DNA of 64,000 nucleotides from Actinomyces sp. oral taxon 414. Its GTDB lineage: Bacteria > Actinomycetota > Actinomycetes > Actinomycetales > Actinomycetaceae. The first letter of the stretch is position 1, and each line of letters begins with the position of its first letter. This document shows, one piece after another, positions 23,512-31,455 of this stretch. Both the position numbers and the translations under genes were made by a program. A model generated the notes under the pieces. The model saw only the letters and a list, made by a program, of their open reading frames with translations, did no database searches and was not told the DNA's origin. Where the stretch lies: NCBI RefSeq assembly GCF_001278845.1, contig NZ_CP012590.1, positions 310,001 through 374,000 on the forward strand, in the 5' to 3' direction.

Positions 23512-25461
23512 CTAACCGGGCGAGGGCCGTTCCACCGGGGAGGCGGGCGGCGTGAGTCCGTCCCGGCGGGCGCCCGGGGCCCCGCGGGACCGGCCGGAGT
23601 CGCCATGAAGATCGGCGGGGACGATGTCGGGGGCGGTTCTCCCGTCGGCGGCCTCGAGCACGGCGCGGTAGGCCGGGCAGGTCCGGCGCAGGACGTCGTG
23701 GGGGCCGACGGCGTCGATCCGTCCGGCCCGGAGCAGGGCGACGCTGTCGCAGGCGCCCATGACCGCGACGCGGTGGGTGATGACAATGGTCGTGCGACCC
23801 CTCCTGGCGCTCAGGAGGGCGTCGAGGAACTCCGCCTCGGTGCGGGTGTCCAGCCCCGCGGTGGGCTCGTCGAGCACGAGGACGTCGGGGTCGCGCAGCA
23901 AACCGCGCGCGAGCCCGAGGCGCTGCCTCTCGCCGCCGGACCACGCCGCCCCGCGCTCCGCGAGCATCTCCCCCAGGCCTCCGGGCAGGGCGCGCACGCG
24001 GTCGGCGAGGCGGGCCCGTTCGAGGGCCGCCCACATCTCGTCCTCCCCGGCGTCGGGGGCCAGCAGATTGTCGCGGACGGTGGCCCTGAACACGTGCGTG
24101 TGCTGGCACACCAGCACGAGCCGCTCCCGGGTCCGCTCGGGGGCCTCGTCGGCGGTGTCGATCCCGCCGACGACGATACGGCCCTCCTCCTGGGCGACGA
24201 GCCGCGCCAGGGCCAGGGCCAGGGTCGTCTTGCCCGCGCCGCTGGGCCCGACGACGGCGAGCGACCGCCCGTCGGGAACCTCGAGGTCGAGGCCGTCGAG
24301 CACCGGGGCGGGGCTGTCCGGGTAGCGCACCCGCAATCCGATCACCCGCACCGAACCCGCGCCGTCGGCGGCGGCATCGGCGCCTGCGGCGGCGCCCCGC
24401 CGCTCGACGGGCCCGGCGGGGCGGCAGCCGGGGGCGGCGATGAGGGCGTTGACGCGCCGTGCCGCCGCCGAGGTCTCCCCGAGCCTGCCGAGCGCGCCCG
24501 TCACCGCCAGGGCCGGGGCCAGGGCCGTTCCGGCCAGGGCCACGACGACCGGCACGAGCCCGGCGTCGATCCGCGAGTCCGCGGCCGCGCGCCCCGCCAG
24601 GAGGACGGATCCCAGGACGAGGCCGACTGAGGTCGCCTCGATGAGCGCCTGCTCGACGGCCGTGCGCGCCGCCAGGGCGCGGCGGGCCGACTGGACCTCG
24701 CCCGTGGAGCGCGTCACTCTCCCCGCGACCTCCTCCAGGCGCCCCAGGAGCACGGTCTCCCGGGCGCAGGAGCGCGCCGCGAGCGCCTCGGACGACAGGC
24801 CGGTCAGCGCCGCGCGCAGGCGCGCGCCCTGCCGGGCGGCCAGGGGGAGCAGCGCCAGGGGGACGGCGACGACGACCGCCTGGGCGAGGGGCACCGCCAG
24901 CGCGAGGGGGCCCAGCCATGCCACGGCCGCGGCGGACAGGGCGAGGCAGGCGGTGAGCCCCGCGACGATCTGGGCGGCCGTGTGCGCGTAGAACCACTCC
25001 ATGGCCTCCGCATCGGTCATGGCGGCGGCGACCGTGTCCCCCGAGCTGCGTCGCGCCAGCCCGAGCGGGGCGATGCGGGCGATCGCCCGGTGCACCTTGA
25101 GGCGGATGGCGTCGATGACCCGGTAGGCCAGCACGTGGGCGAACCACTGCTCGAGCCAGGAGTCGACCCCGAGGGCGACCACCGCCGCGCACAGGCCCGC
25201 CAGAAGACCGGCGGGCGCCCCCGTCCGGGGCGTCGCCGCGGCGCCCACGGCCAGGGCCGAGGCGGCCGCCACGCAGAGCACGGTGGTGACGACGGCCAGT
25301 GCGATGCCGAGCCAGATGGTCAGGGCCACGACGGCGAACAGCGGGCCGCGTCCCCGCAGGTGCCGGGTCATGGCGAGGACGGGACCCAGGAGCCCGGTTG
25401 GGCCGGTGGGGCCGGTGGGGCTCGCGGGCGTCTCGCCGGCGGTCATGACGTCGGCGCTCAT
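23512..25461 (-). CDS. ABC transporter, fused permease/ATPase half (second of pair)
   Basis: A 649-residue half-transporter. Six membrane helices lie in the first 310 residues (FAVVALTIWLGIALAVVTTV, LLAGLCAAVVALGVDSWLEQ and others). The C-terminal ATPase carries Walker A GPSGAGKTT, the Q-loop, the signature WSGGERQRLGLARG and Walker B VLVLDEPTAGLDT. It overlaps the upstream half-transporter gene by one base and surely forms a heterodimer with it. The pair resembles CydDC-like and siderophore-linked (IrtAB/YbtPQ) exporter-fold transporters. Its position opposite a FecCD-type uptake operon favours metal-siderophore import or export; substrate is inferred. The C-terminal tail after THRVAVMGAC is long and Pro/Arg-rich. 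Confidence 0.88.
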   Translation of the reverse strand: MSADVMTAGETPASPTGPTGPTGLLGPVLAMTRHLRGRGPLFAVVALTIWLGIALAVVTTVLCVAAASALAVGAAATPRTGAPAGLLAGLCAAVVALGVDSWLEQWFAHVLAYRVIDAIRLKVHRAIARIAPLGLARRSSGDTVAAAMTDAEAMEWFYAHTAAQIVAGLTACLALSAAAVAWLGPLALAVPLAQAVVVAVPLALLPLAARQGARLRAALTGLSSEALAARSCARETVLLGRLEEVAGRVTRSTGEVQSARRALAARTAVEQALIEATSVGLVLGSVLLAGRAAADSRIDAGLVPVVVALAGTALAPALAVTGALGRLGETSAAARRVNALIAAPGCRPAGPVERRGAAAGADAAADGAGSVRVIGLRVRYPDSPAPVLDGLDLEVPDGRSLAVVGPSGAGKTTLALALARLVAQEEGRIVVGGIDTADEAPERTRERLVLVCQHTHVFRATVRDNLLAPDAGEDEMWAALERARLADRVRALPGGLGEMLAERGAAWSGGERQRLGLARGLLRDPDVLVLDEPTAGLDTRTEAEFLDALLSARRGRTTIVITHRVAVMGACDSVALLRAGRIDAVGPHDVLRRTCPAYRAVLEAADGRTAPDIVPADLHGDSGRSRGAPGARRDGLTPPASPVERPSPG

Positions 25462-27209
25462 CACGGCGCCTCCGCGGCGGCGGGGCGCCCGTCCTCGGCC
25501 TCGGCGAGGGCCCGCAGGGCGCCGTTGCGGGACAGGAGCTCGTCGGGCGGCCCCTGCTCGAGGACGCGTCCGGCGCCCATGACGACGACGTGGTCGGCGA
25601 CCCGGGCGAGGGCCAGGCGGTGGGTGATGGCGATGATGAGGCGGCCGGGCGCGTCGCGCAGCCGCTCCACCAGGCGCGCCTCGGCGGCCGGGTCGAGCGC
25701 GGAGGTGGCCTCGTCGAGGATGAGGACGCGCCGGTTCTGGGCCAGGCCCCGGGCGATGGCGACCCGCTGCCGCTGCCCCCCGGACAGCTGCGCCCCGCCG
25801 TCGCCCGAGGCGCTGTCCAGCGTGAGGGAGGCGTCGTCGCCGATGCCGCAGACGCGCGCCGCGGCCTCGACGGCCCCTCCGGCTGCGATCGGGTCGTCGG
25901 GCTCCTCGGGCAGGCCCAGGGCGATGTCCTCGCGCACGGTGGGGGCCAGCAGTACGGGGTCCTGGGGCACGAGCGCGATGCGGGCGAGGCGCTCGGCGCC
26001 GTCGCGGGCGACGCCGTCGAGCTCGATCGCGCCCCGCTCGGGGGCCAGGAGGCCGACGAGCGCGAGGGCGAGGGTGGACTTGCCCGATCCGGTGGCGCCG
26101 ACGACGACGGTCAGCCCGGGGCGGAGGGCGAGGTCGATTCCGCGCAGGGCGGGCTCCCCGGCCCGCGGGTAGCGGGCGCTCAGTCCCCGCACCGCGATGT
26201 CCGGGGGCCGGTCGGCCCCGCGAGCCCGGCCGGAGGGGAGGGCGGGGCCGCCGGCCTCCGCCCCGTCCCGATCGAGGAGGTCCATGACGCACGGCCCGGA
26301 GAAGGTGGCGAGGTAGCCGGCGTGCCACAGGGAGGCGAGGTCCCGCAGCGGGCGCACGAGCTCGGCCGCGAGCAGGACGAGGGTGAAGATCTCCAGGGCG
26401 CTCAGCTCGTTGCGCCGCACGGTCACCACGACCAGGACGAGGACCGGCACCGCCGCGAGGGCGAAGCCGGACAGGCCGGACTCGATCAGGGACACGCGCA
26501 GCTGGCCCATGGTCCGTTCCAGGAGACGGCGGGAGGCCCGGGCGAGCTGGGCCTCGCGGCGCCGGTCCGCGCCGAAGGCGACGAGGGTGGTCATGCCCCG
26601 CATGGAGTCGACGAACTCGGCGTGGAGCTCCTGGTAGGCGTCCCAGTGGTCGGCCCCCCTGGCGGCGAGCGCCCTGTCCCAGAGTCTGGGCAGTGCGGGC
26701 ATCAGGAGGGCGGCCGCAACGGCGACGCCCCCGGTCACGGGATCGACGGCGGTCATTGCGGCGCCCACCGCGGTGATGACGACGGCGGTCACGCCGATCT
26801 GCGGGAGGTACCCCGACAGATAGGCGTCGAGGTTCTCGATGCCGTCAACGACGACGGCGTGGTCCCGGCCCGTGCGCCCCGCCGCGGGGTCGAGGGCGCT
26901 GCGCGCAACGAATGCAGTCAGCGCCCGGGCCCGCAGGGACGCCTTGACGGCGCTCATGGCGTACTGGGCGAGGAGCTGGCGCACCAGGACCAGGAGGGGG
27001 CGGGCCAGGAGGACGCCGGCGAGCGCGGCGGCCGGTGCGAGCAGGTCGGGGTCCCGGAGGGACGACCCGCGGACCAGGGCGGCGAACACGCGCGAGGTGA
27101 GCAGGGCCTGGCCCGTCCAGGTGGCGGCGACGGCGATGCCGGCGAGGACGAGGGCGGCGAGCGCGCCGCGGTGGCCCTCCCAGAGCCTGAGCAGGCGCAG
27201 GTGCTGCAT
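25461..27209 (-). CDS. ABC transporter, fused permease/ATPase half (first of pair)
   Basis: A 582-residue half-transporter with an exporter-fold membrane domain (ALAALVLAGIAVAATWTGQ, LLAPAAALAGVLLARPLLV, IGVTAVVITAVGAAMTAVD). The ATPase domain carries Walker A GATGSGKST, the Q-loop in ALVPQDPVLL, the signature LSGGQRQRVAIARG, Walker B RVLILDEATSALDP and the H-loop ITHRLA. The start at 27209 is chosen from GGAGTCGTCCC upstream of the ATG and the typical MQHLRLLRLWEGHRG beginning; longer frames run across the divergent promoter. It is transcribed away from the FecCD operon, with the Fur-like palindrome between the two. Confidence 0.9.
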   Translation of the reverse strand: MQHLRLLRLWEGHRGALAALVLAGIAVAATWTGQALLTSRVFAALVRGSSLRDPDLLAPAAALAGVLLARPLLVLVRQLLAQYAMSAVKASLRARALTAFVARSALDPAAGRTGRDHAVVVDGIENLDAYLSGYLPQIGVTAVVITAVGAAMTAVDPVTGGVAVAAALLMPALPRLWDRALAARGADHWDAYQELHAEFVDSMRGMTTLVAFGADRRREAQLARASRRLLERTMGQLRVSLIESGLSGFALAAVPVLVLVVVTVRRNELSALEIFTLVLLAAELVRPLRDLASLWHAGYLATFSGPCVMDLLDRDGAEAGGPALPSGRARGADRPPDIAVRGLSARYPRAGEPALRGIDLALRPGLTVVVGATGSGKSTLALALVGLLAPERGAIELDGVARDGAERLARIALVPQDPVLLAPTVREDIALGLPEEPDDPIAAGGAVEAAARVCGIGDDASLTLDSASGDGGAQLSGGQRQRVAIARGLAQNRRVLILDEATSALDPAAEARLVERLRDAPGRLIIAITHRLALARVADHVVVMGAGRVLEQGPPDELLSRNGALRALAEAEDGRPAAAEAP

Positions 27210-27307
27210 GGGACGACTCCTTGACTCACGCTGTTTCCACGGCGTCCCGCGGTATGGCGGGGCCGCGCGACGGGACCGGGGGCCGGAATTGCCGACCCAT
27301 TGATGCA

Positions 27308-27320
27308 AATGATTATCATT
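27308..27320. promoter_or_regulatory. Fur-family-like operator between divergent transport operons
   Basis: AATGATTATCATT is a perfect 13-bp palindrome and the core of the classical Fur box. It lies seven bases before the GTG start of the FecCD permease and about 100 bases from the divergent half-transporter. Zur boxes are related in form, so iron versus zinc control cannot be settled from the sequence. The neighbouring genes favour iron. Confidence 0.7.
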
Positions 27321-27326
27321 CGCGAC

Positions 27327-28367
27327 GTGAGCATACGAACGCGCCCCCCGCGAGTCAACGCGGCAACCGCCACCCTGGTACTGCTCGGCGTCGCCGTGCC
27401 GCTGGTCGCCGCGCTCTGCGTGGGCGTGGGCCAGCTGGAGGCCTCTCCCGCCGAGGTGGTGCGGGCGCTCGCCCACCGCCTCGGCGGCGCGGACGACGCG
27501 GACCTCGACCCGGCCCTGGTCACGGTCATCTGGCGGCTGCGCCTGCCGCGGATCCTGGTGGGCCTGTGCGCGGGAGCGGTCCTGTCAGTCGGCGGCGCCT
27601 GCCTTCAGGCCGTCGTGCGCAACGACCTGGCCGACCCCTACCTCCTGGGGGTCTCCTCCGGAGCGTCCCTCGGGGCCGCCCTCGTTATCGCCGGCGGCGC
27701 CGGCGGTGCGCTGACGACGACCGGCGGGGCGTTCCTCGGCGCCCTCGCAGCACTCGTCCTGGTCATGGCGCTGGCCGGGGGCGGCGGGCGGCTGTCGGGA
27801 TCGCGCCTGGTCCTGGCCGGGCTCACAGCGGGCTACTTCCTGTCCGCCGTCACCAACCTCGTCGTCGTCCTGTCCGACAGCCGCGACGCCGTGCGCGCCA
27901 TCACCTTCTGGATGCTCGGGTCGCTGAACCGCTCGTCATGGGCGGACGTGCCGGTCCTGGCCTGCGCCGCGGCGCTGACCCTGGGATACCTCGTCCTGCG
28001 GGCCCGGGCGCTGGACGCCGTCGGCCTGGGGGACGACGTCGCCCGCTCCATGGGCGTGAACCCCTTCCGCCTGCGCCGCTCGACGACGGCGGTCGCCGCC
28101 CTGGGCGTGGCCGCGGCCGTCGCCGTGAGCGGGGCCATCGGCTTCGTCGGACTGGTCGTGCCGCACCTGGCACGGCGGCTGGTCGGCGCCACGCACCGCG
28201 CGCTCCTGCCGGCCGCCGCCATGCTCGGCGCACTCGTGCTCGTCGCCGCGGACGCCCTGGCCCGCACCGTCCTGGCCCCCAGGGAGATCCCCCTGGGCAT
28301 CCTCACCGCCCTGGTCGGCACGCCGCTGCTCATGTGGATGATGCGCCGCCGCCCGCGGCCGCGCTGA
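27327..28367 (+). CDS. FecCD-family iron/siderophore (or cobalamin) permease
   Basis: A 346-residue integral membrane protein with about ten helices, recognised by WRLRLPRILVGLCAGAVLSV, GGACLQAVVRNDLADPYLLG and VSSGASLGAALVI. The C-terminal GAIGFVGLVVPHLARRLVG with the HRALLPAAAMLGALVL helix matches BtuC/FecD permeases. The GTG at 27327 is chosen over TTG/ATG codons at 27300-27311 because those overlap the operator; a short or missing leader would follow. It forms an operon with the binding lipoprotein and ATPase, and is the only permease, so it probably works as a homodimer. Confidence 0.92.
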   Translation: MSIRTRPPRVNAATATLVLLGVAVPLVAALCVGVGQLEASPAEVVRALAHRLGGADDADLDPALVTVIWRLRLPRILVGLCAGAVLSVGGACLQAVVRNDLADPYLLGVSSGASLGAALVIAGGAGGALTTTGGAFLGALAALVLVMALAGGGGRLSGSRLVLAGLTAGYFLSAVTNLVVVLSDSRDAVRAITFWMLGSLNRSSWADVPVLACAAALTLGYLVLRARALDAVGLGDDVARSMGVNPFRLRRSTTAVAALGVAAAVAVSGAIGFVGLVVPHLARRLVGATHRALLPAAAMLGALVLVAADALARTVLAPREIPLGILTALVGTPLLMWMMRRRPRPR

Positions 28368-28436
28368 GGCGGCGAGGCCGATCGCCCCGTACGCCCGATG
28401 CACCCGAACGCACCCGATCCGATCCAAGGAGACCCC

Positions 28437-29405
28437 ATGCACCGACCCATCCTCCGCGTCCTGGCCGCCGCAGCGGCGGCGGCCCTCGGCCTGACCCCGA
28501 CGGGCTGCGGCACCACCGCCTCCCGAGCCCCCGCCTCGGACGGTTATCCGCTCACGGTCGCCGACTGCGGCCGGGACGTCACCATCGGCTCGGCGCCCCG
28601 GCGGGTTCTCACCATCGGCACGGCCGCCGTCGAGCTGCTCGACGCCGCCGGCGCGAGTGACCGCATTGTGGCCCGCACCGGGGAATTCGGCGCGTCACTG
28701 CCCGCGGACCTGAAGAACCCGCCCTCGGACGGCCTCATCACCGACCCCTCGGACCCCACGACCGAGGAGATCATCGCCGCCGAGCCCGATCTCGTCCTGG
28801 GGTACGGCCTGTTCAACGCCGACGCGCAGCAGCTCGCCGACGCGGGCATCGCCCTTCTGACCGTGCAGGCCGAGTGCGGCCACGACGACGGCTCCTCCGC
28901 CTCCCCCGTGACGCTGTCGACGGTGAGCGACGACGTCCGCCGCCTCGGCACCGTGTTCTCCACCTCGTCAACGGCCGATGCGGCCGCCGACGCCCTCGAC
29001 CAGCGGGTGAGCGGCGCGCGGCGCGCCGAGACGGGCCGCACCGCCGCCTGGGTCTACTACTTCTCGTCGCAGGACCCGCTGTCCGCCTACGGCGGGGGCG
29101 GCCTGGCCGCGTCCGTGCTCAAGGATGCGGGTCTGACCAGCGTCTACGCCGAGTCCCGCGACGCCTACCTGAGCGTCTCGGTTGAGAGCCTGTTGGAGCG
29201 CCGGCCCCACTGGATCGTCCTGGGCTACGGACTGTACGGGGAGAGCGCGGAGAAGGCCCGGGCCAGGTTCCTCGCCGAACCCGGCGTGGAGGCGCTCGAG
29301 GCCGTCTCCGCCGGCCGAATCGTGCTCCTGCCCGCGGGCGCCTCGTCCTCGAGCCCGACGGCGGTGGCCGGGCTGGAGCAGCTGGTCTCCGCCACAGCGG
29401 AGTGA
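28437..29405 (+). CDS. Iron/siderophore-binding lipoprotein
   Basis: A 322-residue substrate-binding protein of the FepB/BtuF type. A signal peptide (HRPILRVLAAAAAAALGL) ends in PTGC, a weak lipobox that would acylate the Cys near residue 24. Periplasmic-binding-protein motifs follow: YPLTVADCGRDVTIGSAPRR, VLTIGTAAVELLDAAGA, IIAAEPDLVLGYG and a C-terminal VEALEAVSAGRIVLLPAG. The ATG at 28437 has AAGGAG at a good distance. It would deliver ligand to the permease encoded upstream. The exact ligand (ferric siderophore, haem or cobalamin) cannot be read from the sequence; the Fur-like site favours iron. Confidence 0.9.
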   Translation: MHRPILRVLAAAAAAALGLTPTGCGTTASRAPASDGYPLTVADCGRDVTIGSAPRRVLTIGTAAVELLDAAGASDRIVARTGEFGASLPADLKNPPSDGLITDPSDPTTEEIIAAEPDLVLGYGLFNADAQQLADAGIALLTVQAECGHDDGSSASPVTLSTVSDDVRRLGTVFSTSSTADAAADALDQRVSGARRAETGRTAAWVYYFSSQDPLSAYGGGGLAASVLKDAGLTSVYAESRDAYLSVSVESLLERRPHWIVLGYGLYGESAEKARARFLAEPGVEALEAVSAGRIVLLPAGASSSSPTAVAGLEQLVSATAE

Positions 29406-29409
29406 ATCG

Positions 29410-30171
29410 GTGAACACCGTCCTGCGGACCGCGGACCTGCACGTCAGTCTCGGCGGGACTCCGGCCCTGAAGGGGGTGGGCCTGCGCGTCGAGGAGGGCG
29501 AGAAAGTGGCCCTGCTCGGCCCCAACGGATCGGGCAAGACCACCCTGCTGAGGGTCCTGGCGGGCATTGCGCCGCCCACGAGCGGGCGCGCGACCCTCCG
29601 GGGACGGGATCTGCGCGAGATCCCGGACGGACGTCGGGCTCGGATGCTGGCCTTCCTGGCGCAGGAGGAGCACACCGATCTGCCCTTCACCGCGCGCGAC
29701 GTCCTGCTGCTCGCCCGCAGCGTCGGCCTGAGCGACTGGCGGCCCTACCGGCGGGCGGACCACGAGGCCGTCGAGGCGCTGGCGCGGCAGTGGGAGCTGA
29801 GCGGACTGCTCGACCGCACCTTGCAGGACATGTCCGGCGGCGAGCGCAAGCGCGTGCTCCTGGCCCGCACATTCGCCCAGGACACCGCCATTATCGTCCT
29901 CGACGAGCCGACGAACCACCTGGACCTGCGCCACCAGCACGAGATGGTCGCGCGGGTGGTCGACTCCGGGCGCACCGTGCTCATGTCCCTGCACGATCTC
30001 GACATGGCGGCCGCCTACTGCGAACGGGTCGTGCTCATGAGCCGGGGGCGCGTCGTGGCGGACGGCGCGCCATCCGAGGTGCTCACCGCCCGCATCGTCG
30101 AGGAGGTCTACGGCGTGAGCGCCCGTCGCGCCGACGTTGACGGCCGGGTGCGCCTGCTCGTGGGCCGCTGA
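29410..30171 (+). CDS. ABC ATPase of the iron/siderophore uptake system
   Basis: A 253-residue FepC/FecE-like ATPase. Walker A is GPNGSGKTT, the Q-loop is in FLAQEEHTD, the signature is DMSGGERKRVLLART, Walker B is IIVLDEPTNHLDLR and the H-loop is MSLHDLDMAA. The GTG at 29410 begins four bases after the lipoprotein stop. It completes the three-gene uptake operon. A strong hairpin terminator follows at 30213-30263. Confidence 0.93.
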   Translation: MNTVLRTADLHVSLGGTPALKGVGLRVEEGEKVALLGPNGSGKTTLLRVLAGIAPPTSGRATLRGRDLREIPDGRRARMLAFLAQEEHTDLPFTARDVLLLARSVGLSDWRPYRRADHEAVEALARQWELSGLLDRTLQDMSGGERKRVLLARTFAQDTAIIVLDEPTNHLDLRHQHEMVARVVDSGRTVLMSLHDLDMAAAYCERVVLMSRGRVVADGAPSEVLTARIVEEVYGVSARRADVDGRVRLLVGR

Positions 30172-30212
30172 GCCGCGAGATCGGCGCAGCCGCCGCCGGA
30201 ACCGCATTACCG

Positions 30213-30263
30213 CCGACCCGACGACCCGTCTCCTTCTTTCGGTGGAGGCGGGGGTCGGGTCGG
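30213..30263 (+). terminator. Terminator after the iron-uptake operon
   Basis: CCGACCCGAC...CTCC pairs with GGAG...GTCGGGTCGG over about 20 bases with a few mismatches, around a TTCTTTCGGT loop. It is followed by TTCCTTC. It ends the operon whose last stop is at 30171. Confidence 0.7.
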
Positions 30264-30363
30264 TTCCTTCGTCGCATTCCGGCGGCGCGCCGCCGGTTCC
30301 TAGTGTCGAATCAGCACCCGGGCGAAGGGCCCGGACCACCGCTTCTTTTGAGGAGAAGGCACT

Positions 30364-31455
30364 ATGGACCACCGCAACGCGCCCGACCCCCGCACCGCAC
30401 CGGCGCCCGGGGCCGCCCGGCCGCCGGCCGGCTCCCGGCCCGCCCCGTTCCCCGGCGCCCCCGACGCCGCTCGCGCCGACATCGTCGTGGAGGCGCGTGA
30501 TGTGGTGCGGGTGTACGGGTCCGGTGAGGCTCGGGTGGTGGCTCTGGGCGGGGTGAGTCTGAGTGTGGGGCGGGGTCAGTTCGTGGCGGTGATGGGTCCG
30601 TCGGGGTCGGGCAAGTCGACTCTGCTGCACTGCCTGGCCGGTCTGGACACCCCCACCTCCGGATCCGTGCTCATCGCCGGTGAGGATCTGGCGGGCATGA
30701 ACGACAAGCAGCTGACCCGGGTGCGGCGCGACAGGCTGGGGTTCGTGTTCCAGGCCTTCAACCTCCTGCCCACCCTCAGCGCCGAGGAGAACATCCTGCT
30801 GCCCCTGCGCCTGGCCCACCGCAAGCCCGACGAGCAGTGGTACAGGGCGGTCATCGACGCCCTGGGCATCGCCGACCGCCTGGACCACCGCCCCAGCCAG
30901 CTGTCGGGCGGCCAGCAGCAAAGGGTGGCCGTGGCCCGGGCCCTGGCCGGGCGCCCCGAGGTCGTCTTCGCCGACGAGCCCACCGGCGCCCTGGACACCG
31001 CCTCAGCCGCCTCACTCCTGTCCGCCCTGGCCGCGATGTGCCGCAACCTGGGTCAGACCGTGGTCATGGTCACCCACGACGAGAACGCCGCCGCCACCAC
31101 CAACCGCATCATCCGCCTCAAAGACGGACACATCACCACCGACAACCCCACCCACCACCACGGCGCGGCCCCACACCACGCCGCCCACCACCACGCGGCA
31201 CCCCCCGGCCCGACCGCCCCGGCGGCCGGGCCCGACCCCGCCGAGCCCCCGGCGCCGGCGGCCGCCCCCGGTCCCGGCCCGGACGGGGACTTCCGGGCCA
31301 CCGTGCCCGTGCCCACGCGCAGACCCACCCGCACTCCTGGCGTCACCCGCCACCCCGCCGCCCCGGGTCGCCCCACCGTCACCGCCTCCTACTTCCCGGC
31401 TCCTCGGGCCGGCGCCGCGACCGCCGGCCCCCTCCAGACCAGGAGGATGCGCTGA
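30364..31455 (+). CDS. MacB-type ABC transporter ATPase with His/Pro-rich tail
   Basis: A 363-residue ATPase of the LolD/MacB class. A Pro-rich N terminus of about 40 residues is followed by the nucleotide-binding domain: Walker [18 protein letters not shown]-loop [10 protein letters not shown], signature [14 protein letters not shown], Walker [14 protein letters not shown]-loop MVTHD. The domain ends near residue 255 ([14 protein letters not shown]). The remaining 105 residues are an unusual tail rich in His ([15 protein letters not shown]) then Pro/Ala/Thr. Start ATG has GAGGAGAAGG upstream. It overlaps the permease gene (TGATG). The histidine kinases and regulator downstream suggest control by a two-component system, as in peptide-antibiotic resistance modules (inference). 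Confidence 0.9.
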   Translation: MDHRNAPDPRTAPAPGAARPPAGSRPAPFPGAPDAARADIVVEARDVVRVYGSGEARVVALGGVSLSVGRGQFVAVMGPSGSGKSTLLHCLAGLDTPTSGSVLIAGEDLAGMNDKQLTRVRRDRLGFVFQAFNLLPTLSAEENILLPLRLAHRKPDEQWYRAVIDALGIADRLDHRPSQLSGGQQQRVAVARALAGRPEVVFADEPTGALDTASAASLLSALAAMCRNLGQTVVMVTHDENAAATTNRIIRLKDGHITTDNPTHHHGAAPHHAAHHHAAPPGPTAPAAGPDPAEPPAPAAAPGPGPDGDFRATVPVPTRRPTRTPGVTRHPAAPGRPTVTASYFPAPRAGAATAGPLQTRRMR

